Source: Antarcticirhabdus aurantiaca (GTDB taxonomy: Bacteria > Pseudomonadota > Alphaproteobacteria > Rhizobiales > Rhizobiaceae). From it: a stretch of DNA of 64,000 nucleotides. The notes beneath the pieces are model-generated. The model was not told the origin of the DNA. It searched no databases and worked only from the letters and a program-made list of their open reading frames with translations. Positions 10,215-20,174 of the stretch are shown piece by piece. The stretch is taken from positions 62,001-126,000 of the forward strand of contig NZ_VTOM01000012.1 of NCBI RefSeq assembly GCF_009765365.1, given 5' to 3'. The number at the start of each line of letters is the position of its first letter. Within the stretch, counting starts at the first letter, position 1. A program made the position numbers and the translations under genes.

Positions 10215-11285
10215 TCACATCTCCAGCGGGTCGACGTAGCCCGTCAGCTCCAGATAGCCGCGTCCGCCCTCCGTGCGAACCGCCCCTTCCCAATAAACCG
10301 GCAGGCCGCCCGAGCGGCCGTCGAGTTCCTGCGCGTCGAAGAGGGGCACGATCGGAAAGCGCCGCTCGCCTTCGGGCAGGCGGACGGTGAGGAGCTGCTC
10401 GACCGGATATTCGGCGTTCGTGTCCGGCGAGCGCCAGGTGCGCACGGGCTCGAGCGAAACGTCCTCGTGCGCGAAGCGGACGATCTCGCCGTCGGGGCGG
10501 CGCAGCGAGCCGCCGGCCCACAGCGTGCCGCCGTTCTTGCCCCGGATGCGGAAGGCCATGAGGGCGCCGCCGTCGTCGAGGTTGAGGCCGGTCCAGTCCC
10601 AGCCGGCGGCATCGGGCGCGAGGTAGGAGGAGGACCATTCGCGGTCGAGCCAGGCCTCGCCGGTGACGGGCTGCGCCTCGCCGCCGCGGGTCAGCGTGCC
10701 GGAGACCTGGAGGTGGGGCAGGGAGTAGTAGTGGCTCGCCTCCTCGGGCTTGGGTCCCTTCCGGCTGTAGCCGTTCTCGCCCTGGAGGAACTCGCCCTGC
10801 GTCGGCGCGAAGGCGAAGTCGAAGGCGAAGTCGGGCGTTTCGACGCGGGTCTCGAAGGTGCCGTCCGGGCGGCGCTTGAAGGTCCAGTCCTGGAGGACGA
10901 CGTCGGCGTCCATGGTCGAGGCCTCGGCGAGGCCGAAGCCGGCGCGGGCGGCGCGCTCGCCGTGGAGGAGGCGGCCCGTCTCCGGGTCCGACAGGCCGGC
11001 ATGGGCGAAGAGGATCTGGCCGGGGGCGAAGCGGCTGGGGTTCGCCTCGTCGGTTTCGGGCCGCGAGCGGAAGAAGGTGACCTGGAAGCCGAGATCGCGC
11101 CCGTCCGGCGCCTTCAGCCAGCCCGTGACGTACCACCATTCGGTGCGGAAGTCGGAATGGGCGCCGTGGTCGGCCGGAAAGGCGAAGACGCGGCCGGGCT
11201 CGACGGCTGGGTAGGCCACCCGCTCCTGCGCGCCGGCCGGAAGAGCCAGGGCGATCAGGAGGAGAAGCGAGATCAGGAAGCGCAT
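10215..11285 (-). CDS. AttH-like lipocalin-fold secreted protein (COG5621)
   Basis: A 356-residue protein with a clear signal peptide (MRFLISLLLLIALALPAGAQ), so it is periplasmic. The mature part has the AttH/carotenoid-hydratase-like signatures HSDFRTEWWYVTGWL, SHYYSLPHLQVSG and AWLDREWSSSYL. AttH proteins are two-lipocalin-domain proteins encoded with an FtsX-type ABC transporter, as here, and are thought to handle a lipid or hydrophobic ligand. The carotenoid operon is over 40 kb away, so CrtC activity is unlikely. Its start is 8 bp beyond the permease stop. Confidence 0.85.
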   Translation of the reverse strand: MRFLISLLLLIALALPAGAQERVAYPAVEPGRVFAFPADHGAHSDFRTEWWYVTGWLKAPDGRDLGFQVTFFRSRPETDEANPSRFAPGQILFAHAGLSDPETGRLLHGERAARAGFGLAEASTMDADVVLQDWTFKRRPDGTFETRVETPDFAFDFAFAPTQGEFLQGENGYSRKGPKPEEASHYYSLPHLQVSGTLTRGGEAQPVTGEAWLDREWSSSYLAPDAAGWDWTGLNLDDGGALMAFRIRGKNGGTLWAGGSLRRPDGEIVRFAHEDVSLEPVRTWRSPDTNAEYPVEQLLTVRLPEGERRFPIVPLFDAQELDGRSGGLPVYWEGAVRTEGGRGYLELTGYVDPLEM

Positions 11286-11293
11286 CGGGGTCC

Positions 11294-13837
11294 TCACCAG
11301 TCCTCGCGCACGGCGGCGACGGCTTGCGGCGCGGTCGCGCGGCGGGCGGCGACCATGGCGGTGAGCGCGGCCGCCATCACCAGCGCCGCGACGACGGCGA
11401 GGATGGTGCCGATCGGCCAGCGCGTGTCCATGGTCCAGTTGAAGCTCTGCGGGTTGATGACGTGGATCAGCACCTGGGCGAGCACGGCCCCGAGCGCGAC
11501 GCCCGCGACGCCGCCGACGCCGCCGAGGATCGCGCCTTCGAGGCCGAGCATGGCGGTGATGGTGCGCTTTTCCAGGCCGAGATGGCGCAGCATGCCGAAC
11601 TCGCGCACCCGCGCCACCGTCTGCGCCGACATGGTCGCGGCGACGCCGGCAAGGCCGACGAGGATCGCGACGGCCTCCAGCACGTAGGTGACGGAGAAGG
11701 AGCGGTCGAAGAGGTCGAGCGCGAAGGCCCGCAGCTCCGCCGGCCGCGCGACCGTGGAGCCCGGCGGCGCCGCGGCGAGGAGGGCGGCGGAGACCGCGCC
11801 CGCATCCGCGCCCGGCGCCAGCGTCACCGCCGCCTCGTCGCGCGTCGCGTCGCCGGTGATGCGGGCATAATCCGCCTCGTCGAGCATGACGGCGCCGGAC
11901 TGGCGGGCATAGTCGCGCCAGACGCCGGCGACCGCGAAGCGGGCGTTCTCGCCGAGGGGCAGCGCGATCTCCGTGCCGGGCGACCAGTCGTAGAGCCGCG
12001 CGGCGGGCTCGGAGATCCAGACCGGCGTCGTGCCGGCCGGCACCTCCGCCGGACCCTCGACGAGGACCAGAAGGCCGCCCTCGCGGGCCGGATCGATCGG
12101 CCGGGCGAGCAGCGTCACGGGCGGGCGGTCGGGTGCGAGCGAGAGAGGGAGCTGGCGGCTGAACTCGACGCGGGCGATGCCCGGCACCGCGGCGAGCGAG
12201 GCTTGGGCCTCCGGGTCGATGCCGCCGGCGCCTTCGGCCCGGACGTAGACGTCGGCGACGAGGACCTGCGCGAGCCAGTCGTCGACGGCGACGCGGAAGC
12301 TCGTGACCATGGTGGCCATGGCGATCATCAGCGCGGTGCTCGCGACGATGCCGCACAGCGCCGTCGCCGCCTCGCCCGGCGCGCCGTGGACGTGGCGCAC
12401 GGCGAGAAGCGCGGCGGGCCGGCGGATGCGGGCGCTCGCCAACGGTCCGAGGAGGCGCCGCGCGAGCCAGGGCACGCCTGCGACGCCCCCGGCGAGCAGC
12501 AGCGCCATGCCGGCATAGCCGAAGACCGGCACGCCGTTCAGGGCGGGCAGGAAGCTGGCGAGCGTGCCGAGGGCGAGAAGCGCGGCGGCGGGCTTCCACG
12601 GCACGGGCTTGCGCGGATCGGCCATGTCGCCGCTGGTCTTCAGGGCCGCGGCGGGCGCGGCACGCGAGGCGGCGCGGGCGGGCAGCACGCTGCCGAGAAG
12701 GGCGGAGAGGAGGCCGAGGCCGAAGAAGCCGAGGGCGGCGAGCGGCGAGACGACGACCTTTGTCGCCGCGCCGGAGAAGTAGCCGGCGCCCAGATCCCCG
12801 CCGAACCAGCGCAGCGCGAGGGTGGCGAGGCTCCAGCCGGCGAGGAGGCCGACGACGCCCCCGACAACGCCGATGAGGAGCCCTTCCAGCGCCACCGCCG
12901 CGACGATGCCGCGCCGCGGCAGGCCGAGGGTGCGCACCAGCGCGAAGGCGCGCAGGCGCCGCGCGACGGAGAGCGACTGGGCGGAGAAGACGAGGAAGCC
13001 GCCAGTGAGAAGCGCGACGAGCGCCAGCATGGTGAGGTTGATGCGGTAGGCGCGCGACAGGTTGGCGCCGCGCGTCGCCTCGCTGTCCTCGCTGGACAGC
13101 GTCGCGCCGGGCGGCAGGAGCGGGGTGAGGGCGTTTTCGGCCGCGCGGCGGTCGGCGAGGGCGAGGTCGATGCGGTCGAGCCGGCCGAGCCGATCGAAGC
13201 GCCACTGCGCGGCGGCGATATCCATGGTGCCGATCGCCTGACCCTCACCGACGCCGTCGAGGATGCCGGCGATGCGCAAGGGAACGGTGCGGCCGTTGGC
13301 CGAGACCTCCAGCGTGTCGCCGACGGCCCGGCCGGTTGCGGCGAGGGCGGCGCGCGACAGGAACAGCGTTTCGGCGGAGAAGATCGAGTCGCGGCTGCGG
13401 TCGGGGCCGCTGGAGTTGAGCCCGACGAGGCTCGGGCTGACGCGGGCGGCGCGGATGACGTCGAGGCCGAGAAGCGTGAACTCGGCGCCGTCCGCCCGCG
13501 CGTCGAGAACCACCACCGGGCTCGCGTCGGAGACGCCGGCGGCGCGGGCGACGTCCGGGTAGAGCGCTTCGTCGAAGCCGAGGCTGCTCGCGGCGCGCAC
13601 CTGGAGGTCGGCCGCGCCGTTGACGCTCCTCACCGCCCCTTCGAAGGAGGCGAGGGCCGAGCCGTTGACGAGGTGGACCGCGAAGCCCAGCGCGACGCCG
13701 ACCGCGATGGCGACCGCGGTCAGGAGGAAGCGCGCGGGATGGGCGCGCCACTCGCCGGCGATGAGCCAGCGCAACGCGAGGCGCGCCGAGACGAGGCCGG
13801 CCCGCGAGGGCGGAGGGACGGCGGGGAGGGCGCTCAC
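11294..13837 (-). CDS. ABC transporter permease, FtsX/MacB-like (two-repeat, about 847 aa)
   Basis: A long FtsX-type permease with two four-helix units and large extracytoplasmic domains. It begins with FLLTAVAIAVGVALGFAV; later FtsX blocks include LRAFALVRTLGLPRRGIVA and VREFGMLRHLGLEKRTITAM, each followed by hydrophobic helices. The GTG start at 13837 overlaps the TGA of the ATPase gene. Such duplicated FtsX permeases paired with AttH-like proteins and a LolD-like ATPase are predicted to extract or export lipids or lipoproteins. Upstream in-frame codons overlap the ATPase gene and are not used. Confidence 0.87.
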   Translation of the reverse strand: MSALPAVPPPSRAGLVSARLALRWLIAGEWRAHPARFLLTAVAIAVGVALGFAVHLVNGSALASFEGAVRSVNGAADLQVRAASSLGFDEALYPDVARAAGVSDASPVVVLDARADGAEFTLLGLDVIRAARVSPSLVGLNSSGPDRSRDSIFSAETLFLSRAALAATGRAVGDTLEVSANGRTVPLRIAGILDGVGEGQAIGTMDIAAAQWRFDRLGRLDRIDLALADRRAAENALTPLLPPGATLSSEDSEATRGANLSRAYRINLTMLALVALLTGGFLVFSAQSLSVARRLRAFALVRTLGLPRRGIVAAVALEGLLIGVVGGVVGLLAGWSLATLALRWFGGDLGAGYFSGAATKVVVSPLAALGFFGLGLLSALLGSVLPARAASRAAPAAALKTSGDMADPRKPVPWKPAAALLALGTLASFLPALNGVPVFGYAGMALLLAGGVAGVPWLARRLLGPLASARIRRPAALLAVRHVHGAPGEAATALCGIVASTALMIAMATMVTSFRVAVDDWLAQVLVADVYVRAEGAGGIDPEAQASLAAVPGIARVEFSRQLPLSLAPDRPPVTLLARPIDPAREGGLLVLVEGPAEVPAGTTPVWISEPAARLYDWSPGTEIALPLGENARFAVAGVWRDYARQSGAVMLDEADYARITGDATRDEAAVTLAPGADAGAVSAALLAAAPPGSTVARPAELRAFALDLFDRSFSVTYVLEAVAILVGLAGVAATMSAQTVARVREFGMLRHLGLEKRTITAMLGLEGAILGGVGGVAGVALGAVLAQVLIHVINPQSFNWTMDTRWPIGTILAVVAALVMAAALTAMVAARRATAPQAVAAVREDW

Positions 13838-14556
13838 GCGTCGGCCGGGCGAAGGCCGCCCGCGGTCAGCACGAGGACGCGGTCGGCGATGGCGGCGGTG
13901 GCGCGCGAATGGGTGACGATCACGGCGGCGGCGTCGCCGGAGCGCACCTCGCGGGCGAAGAGGTCGAGGACGCGGCCCGCGGTCTCCGGATCGAGGTTGC
14001 CGGTCGGCTCGTCGGCGAGGATCAGCGCCGGCTCGTGGACGAGGGCGCGGGCGATGGCGACGCGCTGCAGCTCGCCGCCCGACAGGTCGCGGGCGTAGGA
14101 GGCGCCGCGGTCTCCCAGGCCGACGGCTTCCAGCATGGCCAGCGCGCGCGCCTCGATGCGGGGCTGGTCGGCGGACACGAGGGCGAGCGGCAGGGCGACG
14201 TTCTGGGCGAGGGTGAGATAGGGCAGGATGTGGAAGGCCTGAAAGACGAAGCCGATGCGCTCGCGCCGCAGGCGCGTGCGGCCGGCCTCGTCGAGCGGCC
14301 CGATCGCCGCGCCCTCGATGCGCACCTCGCCGCGGTCGGCCTCGTCGAGGCCGGCCAGGATGTTGAGGAGCGTCGACTTGCCGACGCCGGACTCTCCGAC
14401 GATCGCGACGACCTCGCCCGGCGCGACCGCGAGATCGAGCCCGGAGAAGAGCTGCCGCCCGGCCGGCACGGACTTTGCGAGGCCGGACACGGCGAGGATG
14501 CCGGCGGTGCGGGCGGGAACGATCGGCGGCGGGGCGAGGGCGGTGTCGGAGTGCAT
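13834..14556 (-). CDS. ABC transporter ATP-binding protein, LolD/MacB type
   Basis: A 240-residue ATPase with Walker A GESGVGKST, Q-loop FVFQAFHILP, signature LSGGELQRVAIARAL, Walker B ALILADEPTGNLD and the H-loop VTHS. These are typical of the LolD/MacB/FtsE group that works with FtsX permeases. The ATG at 14556 (MHSDTA) is preferred to a further upstream in-frame codon because the latter lies in poor-composition sequence. It is the first gene of the operon ATPase, permease, AttH, flavoprotein. Confidence 0.92.
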   Translation of the reverse strand: MHSDTALAPPPIVPARTAGILAVSGLAKSVPAGRQLFSGLDLAVAPGEVVAIVGESGVGKSTLLNILAGLDEADRGEVRIEGAAIGPLDEAGRTRLRRERIGFVFQAFHILPYLTLAQNVALPLALVSADQPRIEARALAMLEAVGLGDRGASYARDLSGGELQRVAIARALVHEPALILADEPTGNLDPETAGRVLDLFAREVRSGDAAAVIVTHSRATAAIADRVLVLTAGGLRPADA

Positions 14557-14718
14557 GGGCGGGAGGTAAGGGAGCCGCGAGGCGCTGCAATGCGGCAAAT
14601 GCGGTCGGAGGGGCGATCCATGCCCCTCCGAGACAGGCGCAGCCCCCTTCTCCCGCTTCGGGAGACCGTGCCGGCAGGCGGATGAGGGTCGGCGGAGCCA
14701 AGCTGCGGCCCGCTCGCC

Positions 14719-16200
14719 TCAGGTCCCGCAGAAGGTCTGGAGGACGCGCTCCTCTTCCTGGGGCGGAGCCATGAATTCGGCGTGCTCGGGCTGGTCGTCA
14801 AAGGGGCGGGCGAGGATGGCGAGGAGCTGTTCGAAGGGGGCGAAGTCCTGCCGGTCGACGGCGGCGCGGATCATGGCTTCGACCCGGTGGTTGCGCGGGA
14901 TGAAGGCGGGGCTGACGCGGCGCATGGCGGCCCGGCGCGCCTCGCCGGCGACGTTCGGCTCCTGCGCGAGGCGGGCGCGCCAGCGCTTGGCCCAGCCGTC
15001 GAAGGCGGCGGGGTCGGCGAAGAGGGTGCGCACCGCCTCGTCGGCGGCCGGGTCGGCGGCGGCGTCGGCGAGGCCGCGGAAGAGAAGGGTGAAGTCGGCG
15101 CGGTTCGCCGCCATGACGTCGAGGAGGTCGTGGGCGAGGTCGCCGTCGCCGTCCTGCTCGGTGGCAAGGCCCAGCTTGGCGCGAAGGCCGGCGCGGTAGT
15201 TGCCGTTGATGCGCGGCAGGACCGGCGCGAGCGCCTCGTTGGCGGAGGCGACGGCCTTCTCCTGATCGTCGTCGAGGAGCGGCAGCAGGCATTCGGCGAG
15301 GCGGGCGAGGTTCCACTGCACGATCGCCGGCTGGTTGGCATAGGCGTAGCGGCCCTGGCGGTCGATGGAGGAGAAGACCGCCATCGGGTCGTAGTGGTCC
15401 ATGAAGGCGCAGGGGCCGTAGTCGATGGTCTCGCCGGAAATGGCGGTGTTGTCGGTGTTCATCACGCCGTGGATGAAGCCGAGAAGGAGCCAGCGCGACA
15501 CGAGGTCGGCCTGGGCCGCGGCGACCGCGTCCAGGAAGGCGCGGTAGGGGTTCGGGGCGTTCGCGGCGTCGGGGTAGTGGCGCTCGATGGCGTAGTCGGC
15601 AAGGGCGCGCACGCCCTCCTCGTCGCGGCGGGCCGCGAAGAACTGGAAGGTGCCGACGCGGATGTGGCTGGCCGCGACGCGGGTGAGCACCGCGCCGGGC
15701 AGGAGCGTTTCGCGCACCACCGTTTCGCCGGTGAGAACGGCGGCGAGGGCGCGCGTCGTCGGCACGCCGAGGGCGTTCATCGCTTCGGACACGACGTATT
15801 CGCGAAGCACCGGCCCGAGCGCCGCGCGCCCGTCGGCACCGCGCGAGAAGGGCGTCGGGCCCGAGCCCTTGAGCTGGAGGTCGCGGCGGCGCCCGTGGAC
15901 GTCCACCACCTCGCCGAGGAGAAGGGCGCGCCCGTCGCCGAGCTGGGGCACGAAATGGCCGAACTGGTGGCCGGCATAGGCGAGCGCGATCGAGGCCGCG
16001 CCCTCCGGCGCGCGCATGCCGGCGAGGATCTCGGCGCCCTGCACGCTGTCGAGGGCCTGCGTGTCGAGGCCGAGCTCGGCGGCGAGCGGGCGGTTGAGCT
16101 TGAGGATGCGGGGTGCGGGCACCTCGCGCGGGGCCACGGACACGAAGAAGCGCTCGGGCAGGTTCGCATAGGAGTTCCGGAAGGGGAACGGGACCGTCAT
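14719..16200 (-). CDS. selO: Protein adenylyltransferase SelO (YdiU/UPF0061)
   Basis: A 493-residue SelO pseudokinase, which transfers AMP from ATP to Ser, Thr or Tyr residues of proteins. Diagnostic segments are [58 protein letters not shown] and FIPRNHRVE. The C-terminus ends QTFCGT, with a cysteine near the end at the position where the eukaryotic enzyme has selenocysteine. Its ATG overlaps the stop of the alpha/beta hydrolase gene (ATGA), so the pair is co-translated. In bacteria SelO is linked to the oxidative-stress response. Confidence 0.95.
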   Translation of the reverse strand: MTVPFPFRNSYANLPERFFVSVAPREVPAPRILKLNRPLAAELGLDTQALDSVQGAEILAGMRAPEGAASIALAYAGHQFGHFVPQLGDGRALLLGEVVDVHGRRRDLQLKGSGPTPFSRGADGRAALGPVLREYVVSEAMNALGVPTTRALAAVLTGETVVRETLLPGAVLTRVAASHIRVGTFQFFAARRDEEGVRALADYAIERHYPDAANAPNPYRAFLDAVAAAQADLVSRWLLLGFIHGVMNTDNTAISGETIDYGPCAFMDHYDPMAVFSSIDRQGRYAYANQPAIVQWNLARLAECLLPLLDDDQEKAVASANEALAPVLPRINGNYRAGLRAKLGLATEQDGDGDLAHDLLDVMAANRADFTLLFRGLADAAADPAADEAVRTLFADPAAFDGWAKRWRARLAQEPNVAGEARRAAMRRVSPAFIPRNHRVEAMIRAAVDRQDFAPFEQLLAILARPFDDQPEHAEFMAPPQEEERVLQTFCGT

Positions 16201-17243
16201 GGCGCGCTCCTTTCGATGAGGTCCGAGGGAAAAGTCCCGGCCACCGCGGATCGTTGCGTCGTCATTCCCAGACGTTCTGTGGCCGGCTCTCGCGCGAAGC
16301 GCGCCGCGCAGTCGCGGATCCAGTCGGCGACGAGGTCGGGCTGCGAGACGAGCAGCATGTGCCCCCCTTCGACGAGGTCGAGCCGCGTGGCCGGATGGGC
16401 GGCGACCATCCGCTCGCCGTGAATCTCGGGGTCCAGGATCGTGTCGCCCCGGCCGAACAGGATCGCGACCGGCACCGAAAGCTCCTCATAGCGCGCCATC
16501 AGGCGCGGCAGCTCCGATTCCAGCGCGACGAGGTCGGCAGAGGCGGCGACGAAGCTCGCGGGACGCAACGCCATCAGCCCGCCCGCCTTGAGGCCGAAAT
16601 CCTCGGGCGGGGCGTCGGGAGCGAAGACCATGTCGAGGGTGCGCCGTCCGCCGCGAAGTCCGAGCGGCGTCGCGATCGTCCAGGCGACGAGGCGGCGCGC
16701 GAGCGCGGAGCGCAGCGCCAGCTTGGCGAGGGCCTTGGGCACCTCGTCCGGCATGTGGGTCAGCGGCGACAGGAGCGCGAGGCCGCTCGTCGCGCGAGGA
16801 TGGTCGAGCGCCAGCGCCAGCGCGACGCCGCCGCCGAGCGAATGGCCGACCACCAGCGGGCGCTCCAGGCCGAGACGGTCGATCAGCGCCGCGATGGCCG
16901 CGGCCTGGGCGGACATGCTTTCCATCTCGCCGGGACGCCGGGTGGAATAGCCGGAGCCCGGCCGGTCGACGAGAACGACGCGGAAGGAGTCGGACAGGCG
17001 ATCCAGAAGAGAGTGCTCGAAATTGCCGGTCTGGCCGCCGAGACCGTGGATCATCACGATCGCCGGGCCTTCGCCCTTTTCGACGTAATGAAGGCGCGTC
17101 GAGCCGAGATCGACGAAGCCGCCGCGCGGCGGCAGGGCGCGGCTCACGCGCAGGGCGACGACGAGGGTGACGAGAACGAGGCCGAGAAGGCAGAGGGCGG
17201 CGAGCGCGAGCGCCGTGGCGAAGAGCGAGGCAAGAAGGGTCAC
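16197..17243 (-). CDS. Alpha/beta hydrolase with N-terminal membrane anchor
   Basis: A 348-residue hydrolase. Residues 1-33 form a hydrophobic anchor, then the alpha/beta fold follows with the oxyanion motif [14 protein letters not shown], the nucleophile elbow [12 protein letters not shown], a probable acid in [10 protein letters not shown] and the catalytic histidine in VEGGHMLL. It is likely a membrane-tethered esterase or lipase-like enzyme; the substrate is unknown. It lies upstream of and overlaps selO. The C-terminal 30 residues past the fold are poorly conserved in appearance. Confidence 0.85.
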   Translation of the reverse strand: MTLLASLFATALALAALCLLGLVLVTLVVALRVSRALPPRGGFVDLGSTRLHYVEKGEGPAIVMIHGLGGQTGNFEHSLLDRLSDSFRVVLVDRPGSGYSTRRPGEMESMSAQAAAIAALIDRLGLERPLVVGHSLGGGVALALALDHPRATSGLALLSPLTHMPDEVPKALAKLALRSALARRLVAWTIATPLGLRGGRRTLDMVFAPDAPPEDFGLKAGGLMALRPASFVAASADLVALESELPRLMARYEELSVPVAILFGRGDTILDPEIHGERMVAAHPATRLDLVEGGHMLLVSQPDLVADWIRDCAARFAREPATERLGMTTQRSAVAGTFPSDLIERSAP

Positions 17244-17372
17244 GGCCGGGCGGCTCGCAGGATGGAAGCGGGAGCGGCGCTCCGGACGAACAGGCAGGCG
17301 GGGCGCGCGTGCCGGAAGATAGGGCGGACCGGTGGCCGTGACACGGCCGCCGATCCGCCGGGCCGCCCTCGT

Positions 17373-17708
17373 TCAGGCGGCGAAGTCTTCGTCCGGCTCG
17401 CCGGTCGGGCGGTCCTCGGCCTCGCGGCGCACGGTCTCGGCGATGTCGTCGAGGCCGTCCTCGGTTTCCTCGTAGCCCGAGGTCTCGCGAAGGCCCTCGA
17501 CGTCGCTCACCGGCTGCGTGCCGACGTCGATGCGCAGATCGTCGTCGTCGTCGATCGTGCCGGGCTGGCGGTCGGCGGGGTCGCGGGCAAGCTCGGCGGT
17601 GGCGCTTTCCAGAAGCGCGCGGTCGGCCGGGCTCAGCTCGCCCTCGTCGGCATAGTTGCCGCTGTCGGCGGTGGTCGGGTCGCTCTGCTCGGGAAACTGG
17701 CGGGGCAT
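17373..17708 (-). CDS. Acidic hypothetical protein
   Basis: A 111-residue highly acidic protein (MPRQFPEQSDPTTAD start; DDDDDLRIDVG in the middle). No known domain, signal peptide or membrane segment is visible. It starts 11 bp after the stop of the DUF2934-like gene and is probably in the same operon. Composition and codon use support translation. The function is unknown. Confidence 0.65.
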   Translation of the reverse strand: MPRQFPEQSDPTTADSGNYADEGELSPADRALLESATAELARDPADRQPGTIDDDDDLRIDVGTQPVSDVEGLRETSGYEETEDGLDDIAETVRREAEDRPTGEPDEDFAA

Positions 17709-17719
17709 GTCGGCTCCTT

Positions 17720-18097
17720 TCAGCGGTTCGAGGCCGCGCCGCGGCGCACCTTGGCCGACTGGACGGCCACGGAGTCGAGGGCGTCGTCCTGGCTGCTCGT
17801 GTCCTGGCCGTCGGCGTCGTAGGTCGAGGTCCAGTTCGGACCGCGCGGCCCCTCGCCGAGATCGGTGAGGCCCGGTACGTCGCCCTGGTTCTCGAAGGCG
17901 ATGGCCGGCTCGACGGGATCGTCCACCGTTTCCTCGAGCGGGCGCAGGGTCGAGCCGAAGCTGTCCCGAAGGGCGACGATTTCCTTGGCTTCTTCCCAGT
18001 GCCGGTCGGCCTTGCCCTCCGGCCGGCCCTCGGCTTCCCAAAGCTCGTGCGCCTTGGCGCGGATGCGGTCCTCGTCGTCGTCGATCCTCGGGTCCAT
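17720..18097 (-). CDS. DUF2934 domain-containing protein
   Basis: A 125-residue protein whose N-terminal 40 residues (RIRAKAHELWEAEGRPEGKA, then DRHWEEAKE) match the DUF2934 motif common in rhizobial small stress-associated proteins. The remainder is acidic and probably disordered. The ATG at 18097 directly precedes this motif. It leads a two-gene minus-strand unit divergent from the carboxypeptidase gene. The molecular role is unknown. Confidence 0.8.
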   Translation of the reverse strand: MDPRIDDDEDRIRAKAHELWEAEGRPEGKADRHWEEAKEIVALRDSFGSTLRPLEETVDDPVEPAIAFENQGDVPGLTDLGEGPRGPNWTSTYDADGQDTSSQDDALDSVAVQSAKVRRGAASNR

Positions 18098-18240
18098 GGT
18101 CGTCCTGCCTGGTTGGCGCGCCGCTTGTCGTTCGGCGCCGCGTTTGAAACGACAATCGCCGGGTGCGCCGGATCGTTCCTCGCGGCATCTTGAGCCGTCC
18201 AAGGGCGCCGGGCGCCGCCGTCGCCCTATCTCGCGCCCTC

Positions 18241-19800
18241 ATGACCCGCCGCCTTTCCCTCCGCCGGGGCGCCGCTGCGCTCCTCGCTCTGTCCTTGCTC
18301 GCCGGCGCAAGCGCCGGCCGCGCGCAGGAGCCCGCGCCCTCGCCCGCGCCGGAGGCCGAGGCGCCCGCCGCCGAGCGGCCCGCGCCGAACGGCGGCATCC
18401 TGTCGCTCCTGCCGGCGCCCGTGCGCAGCCGCCATTCCGTGACGGTCGGGGGCACCGTCATCCCCTACGAGGCGGAGGCCGGCACGCTCTCGCTTCTCGG
18501 CGGCGCGGGCGAGGTGACGGCGGAAATCTTCTACACCGCCTATTGGCGCGACCCGCCGGCCGGCGAGGGGGCGCGCGATCGTCCGATCACCTTCGTCTTC
18601 AACGGCGGGCCGGGCGCGGCCTCGGCCTATCTCCACATCGGGGCGCTCGGCCCCCGCATCCTCGCCACCGAGCCCGACGGCGGCTTCGCCCCGCCGCCGG
18701 CGCGGCTTCGCGACAATCCCGACACCTGGCTCGACATGACCGACCTCGTCTTCGTCGATCCCGTGGGAACGGGCTACAGCCGCGAGGCGCCGGGCAAGGC
18801 CATCCGCGACTTCCTCGGCGTCGAGCAGGACGCCGCGGCGATGGGCGCCTTCATCCGCCTGTTCCTGCAGAGCCACGACCGCACGGGATCGCCGGTCTTC
18901 CTGGCCGGCGAGAGCTATGGCGGCTTTCGCGCCGCGCTTCTCGCCCGCACCCTGCAGGAGGACGTCGGCATCCGCCCGAGCGGCATCGTCATGATCTCGC
19001 CGGCGCTCGAATTCTCCTTCGTCTACGGCGACGAGTACCAGCCGCTGACCTACGCGCTGACGCTGCCCGCGCTCGCGGCGGCGAACCTCGAGCGGCAGGG
19101 GGTGAGCGGCGACGCGCTGCGGCGCGGGGTGGCGGAGGCCGAGGCCTACGCGCTCGGCCCCTATCTCGAAGCGCTGGCGAGCGGGCTCGAATTCGGGAGG
19201 GACCGCGCGAGCGGCGAGGTGGCGCGGCTGACCGGCCTGCCCGAGGAGGTGGTCCGGCGCCGCTTCGCCCGGCTGACGCCGGACGTCTTCGCCAAGGAGC
19301 GCGAGCGCGGCGCAGGCGAGGTGCTGAGCCCCTATGACGGCACGCTGGCGAGTCCCGACATCGCGCCGGAATCGGCCTTTCCCGTTGGTCCCGACGCGGT
19401 TCTCGACCGGAGCGTCCCGGCGCTGACCGCCGCCTTCGTGGATTACGCGCGCAACGAGCTGGGCTATCGCACCGACATCAGCTACCGCCTCCTCAACCGC
19501 GAGCTCGGCCGCGACTGGGACTACGGGACCTCCCCGAGCCGCCAGGGCTATGCCGGCGTCCTCGACGACCTCCAGGCGGGACGCGCGCTGAACCCGGCGA
19601 TGGGCGTCCTCGTCGCGCACGGCTATTCCGACCTCATCACGCCCTACACCGTCTCGGCCTATCTCCTGCGGCAGCTGCCGACGCTCGCGGGCGCCGAGCC
19701 GATCCGGCTCTCGACCTACGAGGGCGGCCACATGATGTACTTCCGCGACGATTCGCGCGCCGCGCTGAAGCGCGACGCGGCGGCCCTCTACGCCGACTGA
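18241..19800 (+). CDS. Secreted serine carboxypeptidase (peptidase S10 family)
   Basis: A 519-residue protein with a Tat/Sec-like N-terminus (MTRRLSLRRGAAALLALSLL) ending in GRAQ, so it is exported. A Pro/Ala-rich linker precedes the S10 fold. Seen are the oxyanion region FVFNGGPGAASAY, the nucleophile serine in FLAGESYGGFRA, the aspartate in HGYSDLITP and the histidine in YEGGHMMYF. Serine carboxypeptidases remove C-terminal residues from peptides, here probably in the periplasm. The twin arginines (RR) suggest possible Tat export. A small gene follows 14 bp downstream. Confidence 0.9.
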   Translation: MTRRLSLRRGAAALLALSLLAGASAGRAQEPAPSPAPEAEAPAAERPAPNGGILSLLPAPVRSRHSVTVGGTVIPYEAEAGTLSLLGGAGEVTAEIFYTAYWRDPPAGEGARDRPITFVFNGGPGAASAYLHIGALGPRILATEPDGGFAPPPARLRDNPDTWLDMTDLVFVDPVGTGYSREAPGKAIRDFLGVEQDAAAMGAFIRLFLQSHDRTGSPVFLAGESYGGFRAALLARTLQEDVGIRPSGIVMISPALEFSFVYGDEYQPLTYALTLPALAAANLERQGVSGDALRRGVAEAEAYALGPYLEALASGLEFGRDRASGEVARLTGLPEEVVRRRFARLTPDVFAKERERGAGEVLSPYDGTLASPDIAPESAFPVGPDAVLDRSVPALTAAFVDYARNELGYRTDISYRLLNRELGRDWDYGTSPSRQGYAGVLDDLQAGRALNPAMGVLVAHGYSDLITPYTVSAYLLRQLPTLAGAEPIRLSTYEGGHMMYFRDDSRAALKRDAAALYAD

Positions 19801-19814
19801 AACGGGAGCCGGAC

Positions 19815-20174
19815 ATGGCCGCGCAGAGCGAGAACGGGGACGGCCTGAGGACGATGGAGGCGGCGCTGCGGCGCTTTACGGCCGCGGGCGGCGGCTGCGG
19901 GGACGCGGACGGCGGGGCCGCGCCGGCGGAGCTTTCGAGCGCCGAGATCGAGCGCCGCCTCGGCCGGCGGCTCGATCGCGCATTCGCCGCGCTCGGGCGG
20001 CGGGCGGAGCCCGTGCCGAGCGATGCGGAAGCCCGCGCCGTGCTCTACGACCGGCTCGCCCGCACGGCCGCCGCGCAGATGTCGGAAGCCGACGCGGACA
20101 CCTTCCGCATCGCCCTGGCGCTCGACCTTTGCGCCCTGGAGGCGGAGCTCGAGACCCGCGCCGGCAGGGGGTGA
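19815..20174 (+). CDS. Hypothetical protein, Ala/Glu-rich helical
   Basis: A 119-residue protein with a GGAG ribosome-binding site, in the same direction as and 14 bp after the carboxypeptidase gene. It is predicted mostly helical (SSAEIERRLGRRLDRAFAA and LYDRLARTAAAQM) with a Gly-rich stretch near residue 25. There is no signal peptide and no recognised domain. It might be co-transcribed with the peptidase gene; the function is unknown. Confidence 0.6.
   Translation: MAAQSENGDGLRTMEAALRRFTAAGGGCGDADGGAAPAELSSAEIERRLGRRLDRAFAALGRRAEPVPSDAEARAVLYDRLARTAAAQMSEADADTFRIALALDLCALEAELETRAGRG

Noticed and set aside
10215-11285. Carotenoid 1,2-hydratase (CrtC)
   Set aside because: It shares the lipocalin-like fold, but the ABC operon context and signal peptide fit AttH proteins, and the carotenoid operon is far away and of the cyclic type.
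8907-14098. Very long open frames on the plus strand (over 900 codons) opposite the flavoprotein and ABC operon
   Set aside because: They are antisense shadows of the real minus-strand genes in very GC-rich DNA; the products are low-complexity Arg/Gly/Glu-rich and lack any domain, while the minus-strand frames carry clear family motifs.
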